DNA from: Vibrio echinoideorum
GTDB lineage: Bacteria > Pseudomonadota > Gammaproteobacteria > Enterobacterales > Vibrionaceae
Direction: 5' to 3'
Length of the DNA: 64,000 bases
NCBI RefSeq assembly: GCF_024347455.1
Contig: NZ_AP025483.1
Location: forward strand, 372,001-436,000
Under the pieces are notes generated by a model, which saw only the letters and a list, made by a program, of their open reading frames with translations, was not told the DNA's origin and did no database searches. The position numbers and the translations under genes are program-made. The number at the start of each line of letters is the position of its first letter. Positions within the stretch are counted from its first letter, which is position 1. Of the stretch, positions 38,513 through 46,548 are shown in pieces.

Positions 38513-39013
38513 ATGGCACGTAAAACCAATCAAAAAGAAGAAGTCGTTCAACCTGAAGTATTAGAGAGTAATGAACTTGCTACGGTTGTTAAAGATGTAC
38601 CAGTAGACCATTTCACCAATGTCGCGCTCGATGGTAAAGCGAAAAAGCTATCACCGAAAACTCAGAATCATGTGTTCTATGAGCTTTCGGTACATGATGA
38701 TCTAAATACTCTATTCCTTAGGCTTTCGGGCAATGAAGGTGGCGGTCTTCATAGTAAAGAATGGATAGCCTTTGAAGATATTGTCGCGGTGCTAAATGAG
38801 CAAGACGACAAGCCGTTTAAAAGCACTGTACTTAAATCTGTGTTCAAAGGTGGGTCTGCTAATAATGCTGGATTTATGGCGGCGGCACTGCGTGGGTTAT
38901 TACTTATCCTGCCGTCAGAGAAATCGGTGTTTCTCCACGTTCTTGCGCCTGACTACGAGCAACGTCGTGATGAACTCATGTCATTAGTGGACGGTGAAAC
39001 CGAAGCTAAATAA
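38513..39013 (+). CDS. Hypothetical protein, island cargo
   Basis: 166 residues with a very strong ribosome site (GGAGGTGA). The N-terminal 50 residues are polar and probably disordered. A compact domain follows (HVFYELSVHDDLNTLFLRLS, HSKEWIAFEDIVAVLNEQDD, then GFMAAALRGLLLILPSEKSV). No known motif is apparent. It sits 45 nt after the preceding gene and 102 nt before the DUF2787 gene; the strong Shine-Dalgarno suggests abundant product. Confidence 0.65.
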   Translation: MARKTNQKEEVVQPEVLESNELATVVKDVPVDHFTNVALDGKAKKLSPKTQNHVFYELSVHDDLNTLFLRLSGNEGGGLHSKEWIAFEDIVAVLNEQDDKPFKSTVLKSVFKGGSANNAGFMAAALRGLLLILPSEKSVFLHVLAPDYEQRRDELMSLVDGETEAK

Positions 39014-39115
39014 CCTCGAAACTCACATCAATCCTTATCCACTAAGCCAACTCTGACTTTTCATACCGAGCATTTAACAAGAGTGCTTCCTTAGCAAACT
39101 AAACGAGATTTTATT

Positions 39116-39544
39116 ATGAACTTAACTTTTGACGTTGAGCGCTTACTGCTGCCAGTAAGTGTCGATCTTCAAGATACTTTAAACCGAGTGATCAGCGAAT
39201 CAGGCAAATTGACACCCATGATCCAATCGGTCGTGATTAGCCTCCGAGATTCGAGCTATAACTCTGAGAACGGTGGATACCACCCTATTGAAATTTCTAC
39301 CAGTAGGCTTAATGACCAATGGATTTTCGATTACATCACTGACTTTAGTTACTGTGGATTGATGCCTGAGCTTGAGAAAGAAATCGACTTTGATTTTGGT
39401 CATGGTGTGGCTTACATCCGTTACATGGGTGAAGTTCCCATTACTGAATCCAGTGTCGCTGAGTTCTATTCGATGTGGGAAACCAACTTTCTAGGCTATA
39501 TCGGAATGGACTGCTTTGATGAGATAAAAGTCACGGTGGATTAG
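39116..39544 (+). CDS. DUF2787 family protein
   Basis: 142 residues. The pattern GGYHPIEISTSRLNDQWIFD, YITDFSYCGLMPELEKEIDF, then GEVPITESSVAEFYSMWETNF is what I associate with DUF2787, a family common on mobile elements of Vibrio and relatives. Function is unknown. There is no signal peptide. It is followed by a terminator-like hairpin at 39619-39668 and ends the three-gene run. Confidence 0.75.
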   Translation: MNLTFDVERLLLPVSVDLQDTLNRVISESGKLTPMIQSVVISLRDSSYNSENGGYHPIEISTSRLNDQWIFDYITDFSYCGLMPELEKEIDFDFGHGVAYIRYMGEVPITESSVAEFYSMWETNFLGYIGMDCFDEIKVTVD

Positions 39545-39618
39545 TCCATCACTAACGAATCAAGTTGAAAGCACCATGTATGCACCATAAAATCCGCCTC
39601 TCACTTCCTAGTGACACT

Positions 39619-39668
39619 AAGGCTTCCTATTGTTCCATGTAACTCATGGTGTGATGGGAAGCCTTTTT
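39619..39668 (+). terminator. Intrinsic terminator after DUF2787 gene
   Basis: Nested hairpin, outer stem AAGGCTTCC/GGAAGCCTT, ending in five T. Confidence 0.7.
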
Positions 39669-39825
39669 CATTGGATCAAGTTTCTACAACGGATTACTTA
39701 AACGTTGCCGTCGGGGTTCAGAGAGGGTTAAGTCGCTGGACTGCAATGGACGGTGGAAACACCAAGGAAGGGAGACTCGATTTTAGCGAGTTTGCTTGGT
39801 TCTCACTGGTGTTTTGTTATTAAAG

Positions 39826-39862
39826 GCTCCCATTGATATGTGGAAGCAATGGGAGCGTTTTT
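39826..39862 (+). terminator. Intrinsic terminator in intergenic region
   Basis: Stem GCTCCCATTG-atatgtggaag-CAATGGGAGC then GTTTTT. No gene that it would terminate is recognised, so it may end a small RNA or a decayed gene. Confidence 0.75.
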
Positions 39863-40233
39863 ATAGACTAAAACCTAGAACTGGTATGGCTTCCTTGCCT
39901 AACCTGAGCTGAAAGTCCTTATAATTAAGTTAATAATATTAATATAATTAACTCAGCGAAAAGCACTGTTCTAATCTATTAAAGTGTTAGCTTTCGCGGA
40001 GTAAAAATTGTGCATTTAACACTTTTCCTTACTCTGTATCGGTTGGTCATTTCATCAAATCAACCACTGTGCTTGTTACGCATCGACAGGTTTGATTTAG
40101 GTACATAGTGGTCAGTTTAAGCTTAGGGCTTGGTTTGTGATTGTCGGGTGGCTTCATTATGTCAGGCGCTGATACTGAGAGCGACTCAACCAGAAATTTG
40201 CAACACATCATCTTTCAGCCATCAGTGTGGTTT

Positions 40234-41124
40234 TTATTTGGCTACGTCCAGATAGGTTTGTAACTCTTGCTTCAACTTGTACCTAACCCAATCAGGTGAA
40301 AGCACTTCGACATCAGGAAGCCACGCTTTAAGTAGTCGTAGTAATGTTTGAATGTTGCTAGTCGTATAGCTTGCCAATACATCACCGTACCCCAGTTCTT
40401 TTAATGCTCGAAAGTCATTGGGATTATTTTCCTTGAAGAAGGTTTCGCTGACTCTTCTGCTAATTTGTATAACCACTTCAACGGGATTGAGTAGTTCATC
40501 CTCATATCCGCAACCAGTCAGCTTCTGCTCAACGCTAGGGTCAGGAGAGTATTTATCCTCGTAACGCACTAACTCACGAATCTTAGCCACTCTGAGTGAC
40601 TCTAGGCGGTTTCTGTGTGTCCCGACAATGAACCACAATCCTCGTTCATTTAACAGTTTGTAGCTGTGGAACTCATCGTAGGTTTTCCCTTCATGGCTAA
40701 AGCTGATCACGTTTCGTCGCTGTATCGATTCGATAAGTTTCTCGAACACTGAAGCACATTCACTGATGTCCTCGACTTTTGGGTTCTTGAAGAGAAAGGG
40801 CGGTGTGGTTTTGTTGTTCAATACGCCATTACTTAGATAGTGCTTACCTGAAAACAAAGTATCGAATCCCATGTTTAACAGCAGGAGAGATAGCTCATTA
40901 TTTGTCTGTCTGCCTAAGAACTTAGGGTCTAACGAGTAACAAGCACCGTCACGTTGTATCGGTAAGTAGTTTAACCGTTCATTGAAGTCACGGTTTAACG
41001 TTCTTCTTGCAACTCCAAATTCACGACTTAAATCATCTAGATGTAACTTCTCACCCGTATTCAAACGGGTAAGGATGATGCCAAGTCGTTTCGCTAGTTT
41101 GTCATGCTCTTTCATTCTACGCAT
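40234..41124 (-). CDS. WYL-domain HTH transcriptional regulator
   Basis: 296 residues. A DeoR-like winged helix at about 25-55 (LHLDDLSREFGVARRTLNRD) is followed by a WYL sensor domain (YDEFHSYKLLNERGLWFIVG, with THRNRLESLRVAKI downstream), where GLWFIVG replaces the usual WYL tripeptide. A WCX-type C-terminal domain follows (EVVIQISRRVSETFFKEN; LLKAWLPDVEVLSPDW). WYL regulators bind nucleic-acid-derived ligands and often control mobile-element defence genes. Here it faces away from the small secreted-protein gene at 41384, with which it shares a 259-bp intergenic region. Confidence 0.85.
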   Translation of the reverse strand: MRRMKEHDKLAKRLGIILTRLNTGEKLHLDDLSREFGVARRTLNRDFNERLNYLPIQRDGACYSLDPKFLGRQTNNELSLLLLNMGFDTLFSGKHYLSNGVLNNKTTPPFLFKNPKVEDISECASVFEKLIESIQRRNVISFSHEGKTYDEFHSYKLLNERGLWFIVGTHRNRLESLRVAKIRELVRYEDKYSPDPSVEQKLTGCGYEDELLNPVEVVIQISRRVSETFFKENNPNDFRALKELGYGDVLASYTTSNIQTLLRLLKAWLPDVEVLSPDWVRYKLKQELQTYLDVAK

Positions 41125-41383
41125 TGTAGATAGGTCACTCGTCAGGTGGTGTCGTGGTCGGAAAGAACCTGATTATTTCTAGCTAATTTTCATAAGGTTA
41201 CTGATATTGCTATAGCTTTCATTAGTTATCTCAAGGTATGCCTTACAAGGCATTCATCAATCATTTCTATATTTCTTCATCTGAGCGACACACCCTGTCG
41301 TTCACCCTCTTTAAACTAATCATCAATCACGTTAACGCCGTCTCTTATAAGCGGCGTCATTACGTATTTAAGGAAAGCAAAAA

Positions 41384-41650
41384 ATGAAAACATCAATCAT
41401 CCTGCTAGGTCTAACTTCGCTTTTCGCATCTTCAGTATTCGCAGGTGGCACGTTCGGTGGTAATCCGGGCGATATCTCGAAAATGAAAGAGCTACTAGAG
41501 CCACAATGGAATGGTAAGGCTGGTATTCAGAACACGGCGTCTTACGGAGTTATCGTGCAATGGAAAGCCGATGTCTGCGGAACAATGAATGGTCATGTCA
41601 CTGATACGACGAAATGCGGCCCAGATAGCCCGAAAGGTAAAGCACAATAA
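41384..41650 (+). CDS. Small exported protein of unknown function
   Basis: 88 residues with a clear signal peptide (MKTSIILLGLTSLFASSVFA, cleavage after Ala 20). The mature part has about 68 residues, with two cysteines (ADVCGTM and TKCGPDS) that could form a disulfide. There is a good ribosome site (AAGGAAAG). I do not recognise it. A long stem structure follows the stop at 41656-41732. Confidence 0.7.
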   Translation: MKTSIILLGLTSLFASSVFAGGTFGGNPGDISKMKELLEPQWNGKAGIQNTASYGVIVQWKADVCGTMNGHVTDTTKCGPDSPKGKAQ

Positions 41651-41655
41651 GTTTT

Positions 41656-41732
41656 GTTGCGGAGCTTGGCTCACGATACCTCAGTTTCGAAATTGGAACT
41701 CTCTAGGCTGAGATATCAATGAGCTCCGCAAC
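41656..41732. other. Structured non-coding element (two nested stems)
   Basis: Outer arms GTTGCGGAGCT (41656) and AGCTCCGCAAC (41722) pair over 11 bp. Inside them GATACCTCAG (41675) and CTGAGATATC (41708) pair 9 of 10. There is no T run, so it is a weak fit to a simple terminator. It lies between two small cargo genes and could be an mRNA processing or stability element or a small RNA. Confidence 0.55.
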
Positions 41733-41763
41733 ACTCAATCAACCAACAAGAAGGAGCCTTTAC

Positions 41764-41865
41764 ATGGCAATTAAATCAATAACAACATTAGTTACAACCT
41801 GTCCTGCATGTGGTGAGCGTGCATATGATGATGGTAGCTGTCAGGTGTGTGGTCACTCTCACTAA
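41764..41865 (+). CDS. 33-residue zinc-ribbon-like microprotein
   Basis: A short frame starts at ATG 41764 with AAGGAGC about 7 nt upstream and encodes MAIKSITTLVTTCPACGERA, then YDDGSCQVCGHSH. Two CxxC pairs (CPAC and CQVC) are separated by 11 residues, giving a complete zinc-ribbon cysteine set in a tiny protein. The good ribosome site and following terminator support translation. Function is unknown. Confidence 0.6.
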   Translation: MAIKSITTLVTTCPACGERAYDDGSCQVCGHSH

Positions 41866-41884
41866 AGCTGTATTGGTAAAAATC

Positions 41885-41921
41885 TAAGGGGGCGTATTCT
41901 TAATTGAGTACGTCCCTTTTT
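41885..41921 (+). terminator. Intrinsic terminator
   Basis: Imperfect stem AAGGGGGCGTATTC / GAGTACGTCCCTT with a TTTTT tail, 20 nt after the microprotein stop. Confidence 0.75.
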
Positions 41922-41944
41922 CATATCTATAGGAAAGGAGAATC

Positions 41945-42142
41945 ATGATGAAAGTATATGATCGAATCATGCCTCAACAACGATGGTTTAAGCCTAGCGT
42001 TTCAACTGGATTGAAGGGAGCACATTACGGGACTGCTCTAGGTGCTAGGTTTGGTCCTCAAGGCGTTATCCTCGGTGGTGCAATCGGATTTGTCAGTGGA
42101 GCATTAATCGGTGGTGTTCTGGATGAGCTAGACGTTCTCTAA
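41945..42142 (+). CDS. Small glycine-zipper protein
   Basis: 65 residues (ATG 41945, or 41948 for 64), preceded by AAAGGAG. After a short basic N terminus the chain is a glycine-zipper hydrophobic stretch (GTALGARFGPQGVILGGAIG, then FVSGALIGGVLDE). Such sequences insert into or associate with membranes; similar small proteins include bacteriocin-like and toxin-like peptides, but I see no partner. It is followed directly by a terminator. Confidence 0.65.
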   Translation: MMKVYDRIMPQQRWFKPSVSTGLKGAHYGTALGARFGPQGVILGGAIGFVSGALIGGVLDELDVL

Positions 42143-42144
42143 TG

Positions 42145-42178
42145 AAAAAAGTAGAGGTGGTTTTTCCTCTACTTTTTT
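42145..42178 (+). terminator. Intrinsic terminator
   Basis: Stem AAAAAAGTAGAGG / CCTCTACTTTTTT, immediately after the glycine-zipper gene. Confidence 0.85.
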
Positions 42179-42241
42179 CTTTATCGTAATTTGTGTTTTT
42201 CGTTTTCCCTTATCTCATTGGGCTTTATTCCCTATGCACTC

Positions 42242-42766
42242 TTAGACCGTTGGGGAATTAATAACATTGTGAACTTCACACTGCCATGTGAGTAAGATAG
42301 GTTTTGTTTTATATGCTTGAGGTCTTTCAATGAACATTTTAGGCGTGGTGACATCGTGAAATTCTGTCAGTGAGAGCGACTGATGCATGCGTTGCAGAGT
42401 ATACCTGATGCTACGTTTGCCGATATGCCCCTCCGATGAGGTTAGCTTAACGTTACATGTGCGAATCTTTCGTTGTCTAACAATTGTGTATTTTTTGTTA
42501 GGTAACGATGGATCCCAAAAGTTGAACGTATTGAATAATTTCTTACCTGTAAACGGGTTAGATACTTCTTGCTGAAAGTCTTGCTCGATAGTGGCTTTAT
42601 ATTTTATTCGGCTTTTGTCACTAATAACGAGTTCGAGTGTTAGTTGATTATGGTTTTTAATCACATACACCGAATAAGAACAGTCACTACTACCAAGGTA
42701 TTTGTAAAGTGGATCTAGGTTAGTAATTTTGAATGGAATGTACTTGATACTTTTGCTTGGTTTAAC
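42242..42766 (-). pseudogene. 5'-truncated hypothetical gene disrupted by IS66
   Basis: The last 174 codons of an unknown gene remain, beginning at VKPSKSIKYIPFKI. The reading frame continues to the right into the IS66 end (which adds a false ATG and 16 codons), but the native start is lost. Across the IS66 target site the frame can be followed for only a few codons before it meets an IS3-like end at 45150, so the gene had probably already lost its 5' end. No family is recognised. Confidence 0.7.
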
Positions 42767-42798
42767 GTATCCGCCCCATGAACCCACGGGGCGACTTG

Positions 42799-44328
42799 TC
42801 AGTGTTTGAAGTTCCAAGGCAGGAGTGCGTCGATATCAGGCTCAGCTTTCGCCAGCTCTTTCATGCACTTGACCATGTAGTCGTAGAGGATAAGACCGTT
42901 GGCTTTCGCGGTCTCGATGATGCTGTAAAGCATCGCGCTCGCATCAGCACCGTTTGGTGTGTTAGAGAACAGCCAGTTCTTCCTGCCAATGACCAGTGGT
43001 TTAATTGCGCGTTCAGCGCGATTATTATCAATAGATAAGTGACCATCGTCGATATAACGAATAAGCTTTGACCACTGCCCAAGCGTATATTTTATCGCTT
43101 TGCCTAGTGGGCTAGAGCCAATCACCTTCTGGGTCGTCATCCATTGGTAAAGCTCATCCAGTATCGGCTTGGCAAGCGCTTGACGCTCTGCTTTTCGCTC
43201 TTGGGCAGGCGCACCTTTTAAGCGTGATTCTATCCCGTAGAGTTTTTGGATTTTAGCCAGCGCCTTATCAGCCTTGCCTGATTTACCTTTCCCTTGAAGC
43301 TTCTTCGCATCCATGAACTTGCGACGAGCATGCGCTAAGCACCCTACATTGGTGACGTGATGCAGACCATCATAAGCCGCGTAGCCATCGGTTTGTAGAT
43401 AACCGTTGTAGTCACCTAAAAAGTCCACGGGACACGCCCTCGCGCGACTGTTTTGATAGTCGTACAAGGCAATATTTTTCACATTCGGCAGTGCCGATTC
43501 GGGTGAGTCAGCGCCTGAGCAGTAGAGCCACATATAACACTTCTTCTCTTCTTTGAGCACATTGAGCGGCGTTTCATCCGCCTGAACCACCACTTGTTGA
43601 AGCAGGTTATCCTTCAAGGCCGCATACAGCGGGGCGAACTTCTCACTGACTTGGATAACCCACCTTGCCATGGTGGTGCGTGATAGCTCGATACCCGACT
43701 GGGTAAACAGCGATTCTTGGCGATAAAGTGGCATCGCGTATTGGTATTTGCCAAGAATGATGTTGGTCAGCAAGCTTTCTGTGGCGAAGCTTTTAGGGAT
43801 GAGACTCTGAGGGGATGGCTTCTGAACGATACGGCTGCTGTCACCTGTTTTCTCGCACTGGCGGCAAGCGTACTTAGGACGAACATATTCCAACACTTTG
43901 AGTACCGCTGGCGTGAACTCTAGCTTCTCGCTGCGGTCTTCACCGATTTTATGCAGGCTATGATTGCAGCAAGCGCACTGCTTTTCATGGTCGTCTACAT
44001 CAAGTTCGATAACCTCACGAGGCAAGGTCTTAGGCAGAGGTTTACGTTTACCGCGCTTTTTCGTTGTGGTCGTGGTTGTCACCTCAACCTCGTCTTCTTT
44101 AACGGCTTCACACTCCGCTTCGTTGAAGAGGTCACCTTGTGATTCATCGTAAGGCTTTAATACCTCCGAGCGTTTCGCGAACTGACGGTCGAAGGCGAGT
44201 TTGAGTTGTTCAAGCAGCGATTGGCGCTCTTGTTTCCACTCATTTTTCTCCGACATCAGAGCAGCTACCATCGCTTGTAGCTCGGCAACATCTTGGCTTT
44301 CTGGGTTGATATTTGGCGTCTTTTTCAT
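42799..44328 (-). CDS. tnpC: IS66 transposase TnpC
   Basis: 509 residues. An N-terminal leucine-rich coil (LMSEKNEWKQERQSLLEQLK) precedes a zinc-finger region (CACCNHSLHKIG ... YACRQCE) and the DDE_Tnp_IS66 core. Core landmarks are VVVQADETPLNVL (first Asp), YLQTDGYAAYDGL (second Asp) and DNNRAERAIKPLVIGRKNW (Glu). It appears intact. Confidence 0.96.
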   Translation of the reverse strand: MKKTPNINPESQDVAELQAMVAALMSEKNEWKQERQSLLEQLKLAFDRQFAKRSEVLKPYDESQGDLFNEAECEAVKEDEVEVTTTTTTKKRGKRKPLPKTLPREVIELDVDDHEKQCACCNHSLHKIGEDRSEKLEFTPAVLKVLEYVRPKYACRQCEKTGDSSRIVQKPSPQSLIPKSFATESLLTNIILGKYQYAMPLYRQESLFTQSGIELSRTTMARWVIQVSEKFAPLYAALKDNLLQQVVVQADETPLNVLKEEKKCYMWLYCSGADSPESALPNVKNIALYDYQNSRARACPVDFLGDYNGYLQTDGYAAYDGLHHVTNVGCLAHARRKFMDAKKLQGKGKSGKADKALAKIQKLYGIESRLKGAPAQERKAERQALAKPILDELYQWMTTQKVIGSSPLGKAIKYTLGQWSKLIRYIDDGHLSIDNNRAERAIKPLVIGRKNWLFSNTPNGADASAMLYSIIETAKANGLILYDYMVKCMKELAKAEPDIDALLPWNFKH

Positions 44329-44387
44329 AGCATTGATTATACTAAAATCGTGCCGTTAACGCTTGGAGAATAAGGCTTTATTCTCGA

Positions 44388-44741
44388 TTAACTCATTGTA
44401 AAATCGTTTATTTTGATGGGTTCGTGGCCGATAATTGTGAAGCCTGAAAGCAGTCTATCAAGCTCAAATTGAGTGAGGGTAAACACCTGATTTTTCTCTT
44501 TTGAAGGCCACTTATACTTGGCTTTTTCAAGGCGTTTATACCAGAGGGCGAAGCCTGTTTTATCCCAGTACAACACTTTAATCTTATCGCGCTGTTTATT
44601 GGTAAACAGGAACAGCGCACCGCTGCCAAGAGGCAAGTCAGTATCATTTTCGATAATCGCTGTAAGGCCGTTGATGGACTTTCTAAAATCGACGCTTTCA
44701 CGATAAAGGTAAATGTCTGGAGCGCTGAGCATACCTTTCAT
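44388..44741 (-). CDS. tnpB: IS66 accessory protein TnpB
   Basis: 117 residues with the IS66 Orf2 pattern: IYLYRESVDFRKSINGLTAI, then GALFLFTNKQRDKIKVLYWD and KTGFALWYKRLEKAKYKWP. It starts within the tnpA stop (ATGA overlap) and is required with TnpA and TnpC for IS66 transposition. Confidence 0.95.
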   Translation of the reverse strand: MKGMLSAPDIYLYRESVDFRKSINGLTAIIENDTDLPLGSGALFLFTNKQRDKIKVLYWDKTGFALWYKRLEKAKYKWPSKEKNQVFTLTQFELDRLLSGFTIIGHEPIKINDFTMS

Positions 44742-45055
44742 GACAACGCTCCAATGAGTTCAGCAAGATAGGTGGCTGGCGTGCCTTGAGGAATGCTCAG
44801 CTCCACATCATTGATGAGAAGTGTCATGTTCGCCGTAGCTATCTGGGCCTGATACTTGGTTGTCTTTTCAACGATTTCGGCTCTAACAAATCCGACAGAT
44901 TCCGATTGGTTTGCTGTTTGGAGTTGACGCCGTTTGGCGAAGAACGTGGATAAACTCAGTCCATGCTCTTCACAAAAAGCGCGTTGAGTAACACTGCTAC
45001 TTTCATATTGTTCAAACAGTGATTGCCATTCTAGGTTGGTGCGTCGTTTTGCCAT
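44738..45055 (-). CDS. tnpA: IS66 accessory protein TnpA
   Basis: 105 residues with an N-terminal helix-turn-helix (WQSLFEQYESSSVTQRAFCE, EHGLSLSTFFAKRRQLQ). It is the first gene of the IS66 operon and overlaps tnpB by 4 nt. Confidence 0.93.
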   Translation of the reverse strand: MAKRRTNLEWQSLFEQYESSSVTQRAFCEEHGLSLSTFFAKRRQLQTANQSESVGFVRAEIVEKTTKYQAQIATANMTLLINDVELSIPQGTPATYLAELIGALS

Positions 45056-45149
45056 TTCAACTCTCCTTTGGGTTGGAGAGATGATCTTATTCTTCGTGCT
45101 GAAAGATTAGAATGCGGTGTTCATGACACGCTTACGGTTTAACCAAGAG

Positions 45150-45233
45150 TGATCTGCACCATAAATACTGGACGCTACGTTAAGCGACTTTCTATACCTT
45201 TAGTTATCCATAAATTGCTAATTTAGGGGAAGC
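45150..45233 (+). repeat. 84-bp repeat with IS3-like left end (copy 1)
   Basis: Begins TGATCTGCACCATAAATACT and continues with TAGTTATCCATAAATTGC; the same 84-bp layout recurs at 53557-53640. The first 39 bases align with the left end of the IS3 element at 30141 (TGATC.GCACC...TGGAC......TTAAG). The two copies bracket the siderophore cassette in direct orientation. Confidence 0.75.
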
Positions 45234-45528
45234 TGTAGCTCATTTATGTCCAAAAATGAGTTCCAGATAGTTACACGGTTTATCTCAAGTGTGAATATTT
45301 ACCATATGATTTATCATCATCGAAACCTGCGTTTGAATAATGGTCAGTTCAACGGTTGGTTGTTGTGTCGAGACATCCAGAAAGTCCGAATTACAGAACG
45401 ATGCCACTCTACAGTTTAGATCCTCTATAGAGTGGTTATTTGAGTAAAGTGCTGAAGCTTCAAGAAACCATGATTATTATTTGAAACTGCTCTATTAATG
45501 CTTCAGCAACCGTTTTTTTAAGCACTGG
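45234..45528. other. Non-coding segment left of the AraC gene
   Basis: About 295 bases after the repeat. It has an 8-bp stem CCACTCTA/TAGAGTGG at 45402-45434 and no gene. No clear terminator for the AraC gene was found. Confidence 0.4.
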
Positions 45529-46395
45529 TTACTCTCCTAACAGACGGCTTCGAAATGCTTTTGGCGTAAGCCCGGAGTGCTGTTTGAAGACCTTCGAAAA
45601 ATAACTGCCACTTTGATAGCCCAAATCTAGGGCGATATTGGTAATTGATTCATTAGAATTGGTTAAACGCTCTTTAGCAAGATTGATGCGATAAGCCTGT
45701 ATCCAACTTGCAACACCCATGTTGAACTGTTCTCTAAATGATTGTTTTAAATAACACTCATTAGTTGCAAGCTCCTTAGATAAGCATGGTATATTCCAAT
45801 CGATATGAGGTTGCGTTGCGATAAGGTCACAGGCTTGCTCTGCTAGAGATTTAGGTTCTTTATGCACCATGAGTAGTGCTAATAACTCTAATATTTTACC
45901 TCTTAACCACACCGTCCGGGCAATACCTTGAAAATTATTGCTCCAAACTGATTTAGCAACATTGAGGACCTCCCCTGTTAGTGGCATCTGCCAACCCGTC
46001 TCATAAAGATCGAAAGGTTTGAATGATGATTTTCCACTTTGGGGAAGTAAGTTTTTAGTCAAGCTATGGTGTAACGGGAAGTGGATTCGAATGTTCTCAA
46101 TTCGACCTCCTTCTGCTAATTCAATTGGGTTGACTGGTTCAGGATCAAGCAAAAGCGATGCAATGCATCGAGAAGCAAAAGATGCCGCTGGGTAATCTGG
46201 ATATTTGGGACTGTAGGCATAGTTGGTGCCAGCAAAGCTTATATAGAACCCAGCATCTGCTGGGTCGTTGAATTGAATGTCCATTGTCGCTTTACAGTTA
46301 ACTATGTAGGCATTCACACCATCATCGAGAGCTACAACATCAAGTGTTCCCTCTAAGCCGCTAACTAAGCTTAAGCTCTTCACGATATTACTCAT
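45529..46395 (-). CDS. AraC-family regulator of siderophore uptake (YbtA/PchR-like)
   Basis: I start at ATG 46395 (288 residues, GAGG 8 nt upstream); in-frame starts at 46425 and 46464 lack proper ribosome spacing. The N-terminal part is a divergent ligand-binding domain. The C-terminal 100 residues are a full AraC double helix-turn-helix (CLSKELATNECYLKQSFREQ, ... ITNIALDLGYQSGSYFSKVF). YbtA and PchR of this family activate transport genes when Fe-siderophore is bound. A near-perfect Fur-type palindrome lies 46-76 bp upstream, so the gene should be repressed by iron. It is downstream of the MFS gene on the same strand but has its own control region. Confidence 0.85.
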   Translation of the reverse strand: MSNIVKSLSLVSGLEGTLDVVALDDGVNAYIVNCKATMDIQFNDPADAGFYISFAGTNYAYSPKYPDYPAASFASRCIASLLLDPEPVNPIELAEGGRIENIRIHFPLHHSLTKNLLPQSGKSSFKPFDLYETGWQMPLTGEVLNVAKSVWSNNFQGIARTVWLRGKILELLALLMVHKEPKSLAEQACDLIATQPHIDWNIPCLSKELATNECYLKQSFREQFNMGVASWIQAYRINLAKERLTNSNESITNIALDLGYQSGSYFSKVFKQHSGLTPKAFRSRLLGE

Positions 46396-46440
46396 TCTTA
46401 CAGCCTCGTCGTCTCTTGTGAGCATCTCCCCAGAGCAATT

Positions 46441-46471
46441 AATATAAATGATAATAGGTATCATTTATATT
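46441..46471 (-). promoter_or_regulatory. Fur box upstream of the AraC gene
   Basis: A 31-bp perfect palindrome: AATATAAATGATA, ATAGG, TATCATTTATATT. The core ATGATAATAGGTATCAT matches the Fur consensus GATAATGATAATCATTATC well. It lies in the 153-bp gap between the MFS stop and the AraC start. Confidence 0.8.
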
Positions 46472-46548
46472 AATTTTTAAACTAAGTAGATCAGCCAGAG
46501 AAAAGAGCCCTTTTCAAAATTGGAACTCCTTTGACGATAAAGCTTTGA

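Larger units (their letters stand above)
39545..40233. other. Intergenic region with two terminator hairpins
   Basis: About 690 bases. One hairpin region at 39619-39668 has outer arms AAGGCTTCC/GGAAGCCTT enclosing CCATG-taact-CATGG and a T run. A second hairpin lies at 39826-39862. I find no gene I would support: the 70-codon plus-strand frame at 39611-39823 lacks a ribosome site and runs through the first hairpin. Confidence 0.55.
42767..45135 (-). mobile_element. IS66-family insertion sequence with 8-bp target duplication
   Basis: 2369 bp. The ends are GTATCCGCCCCATGAAC at the left and, reversed, GTAAGCGTGTCATGAAC at the right. The target GGTTTAAC is repeated exactly at 42759-42766 and 45136-45143, the 8-bp duplication expected for IS66. 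It encodes tnpA, tnpB and tnpC on the minus strand. Confidence 0.96.

Noticed and set aside
38084..39013. Toxin-antitoxin pair
   Set aside because: Neither protein resembles a known toxin or antitoxin, and the genes are longer and more widely spaced than usual pairs.
39611..39823. 70-codon frame between the DUF2787 and WYL genes
   Set aside because: It runs through a terminator hairpin and has no ribosome site.
41656..41732. Integron attC site
   Set aside because: The arms do not follow the RYYYAAC...GTTRRRY order of attC, and no integron integrase is present.
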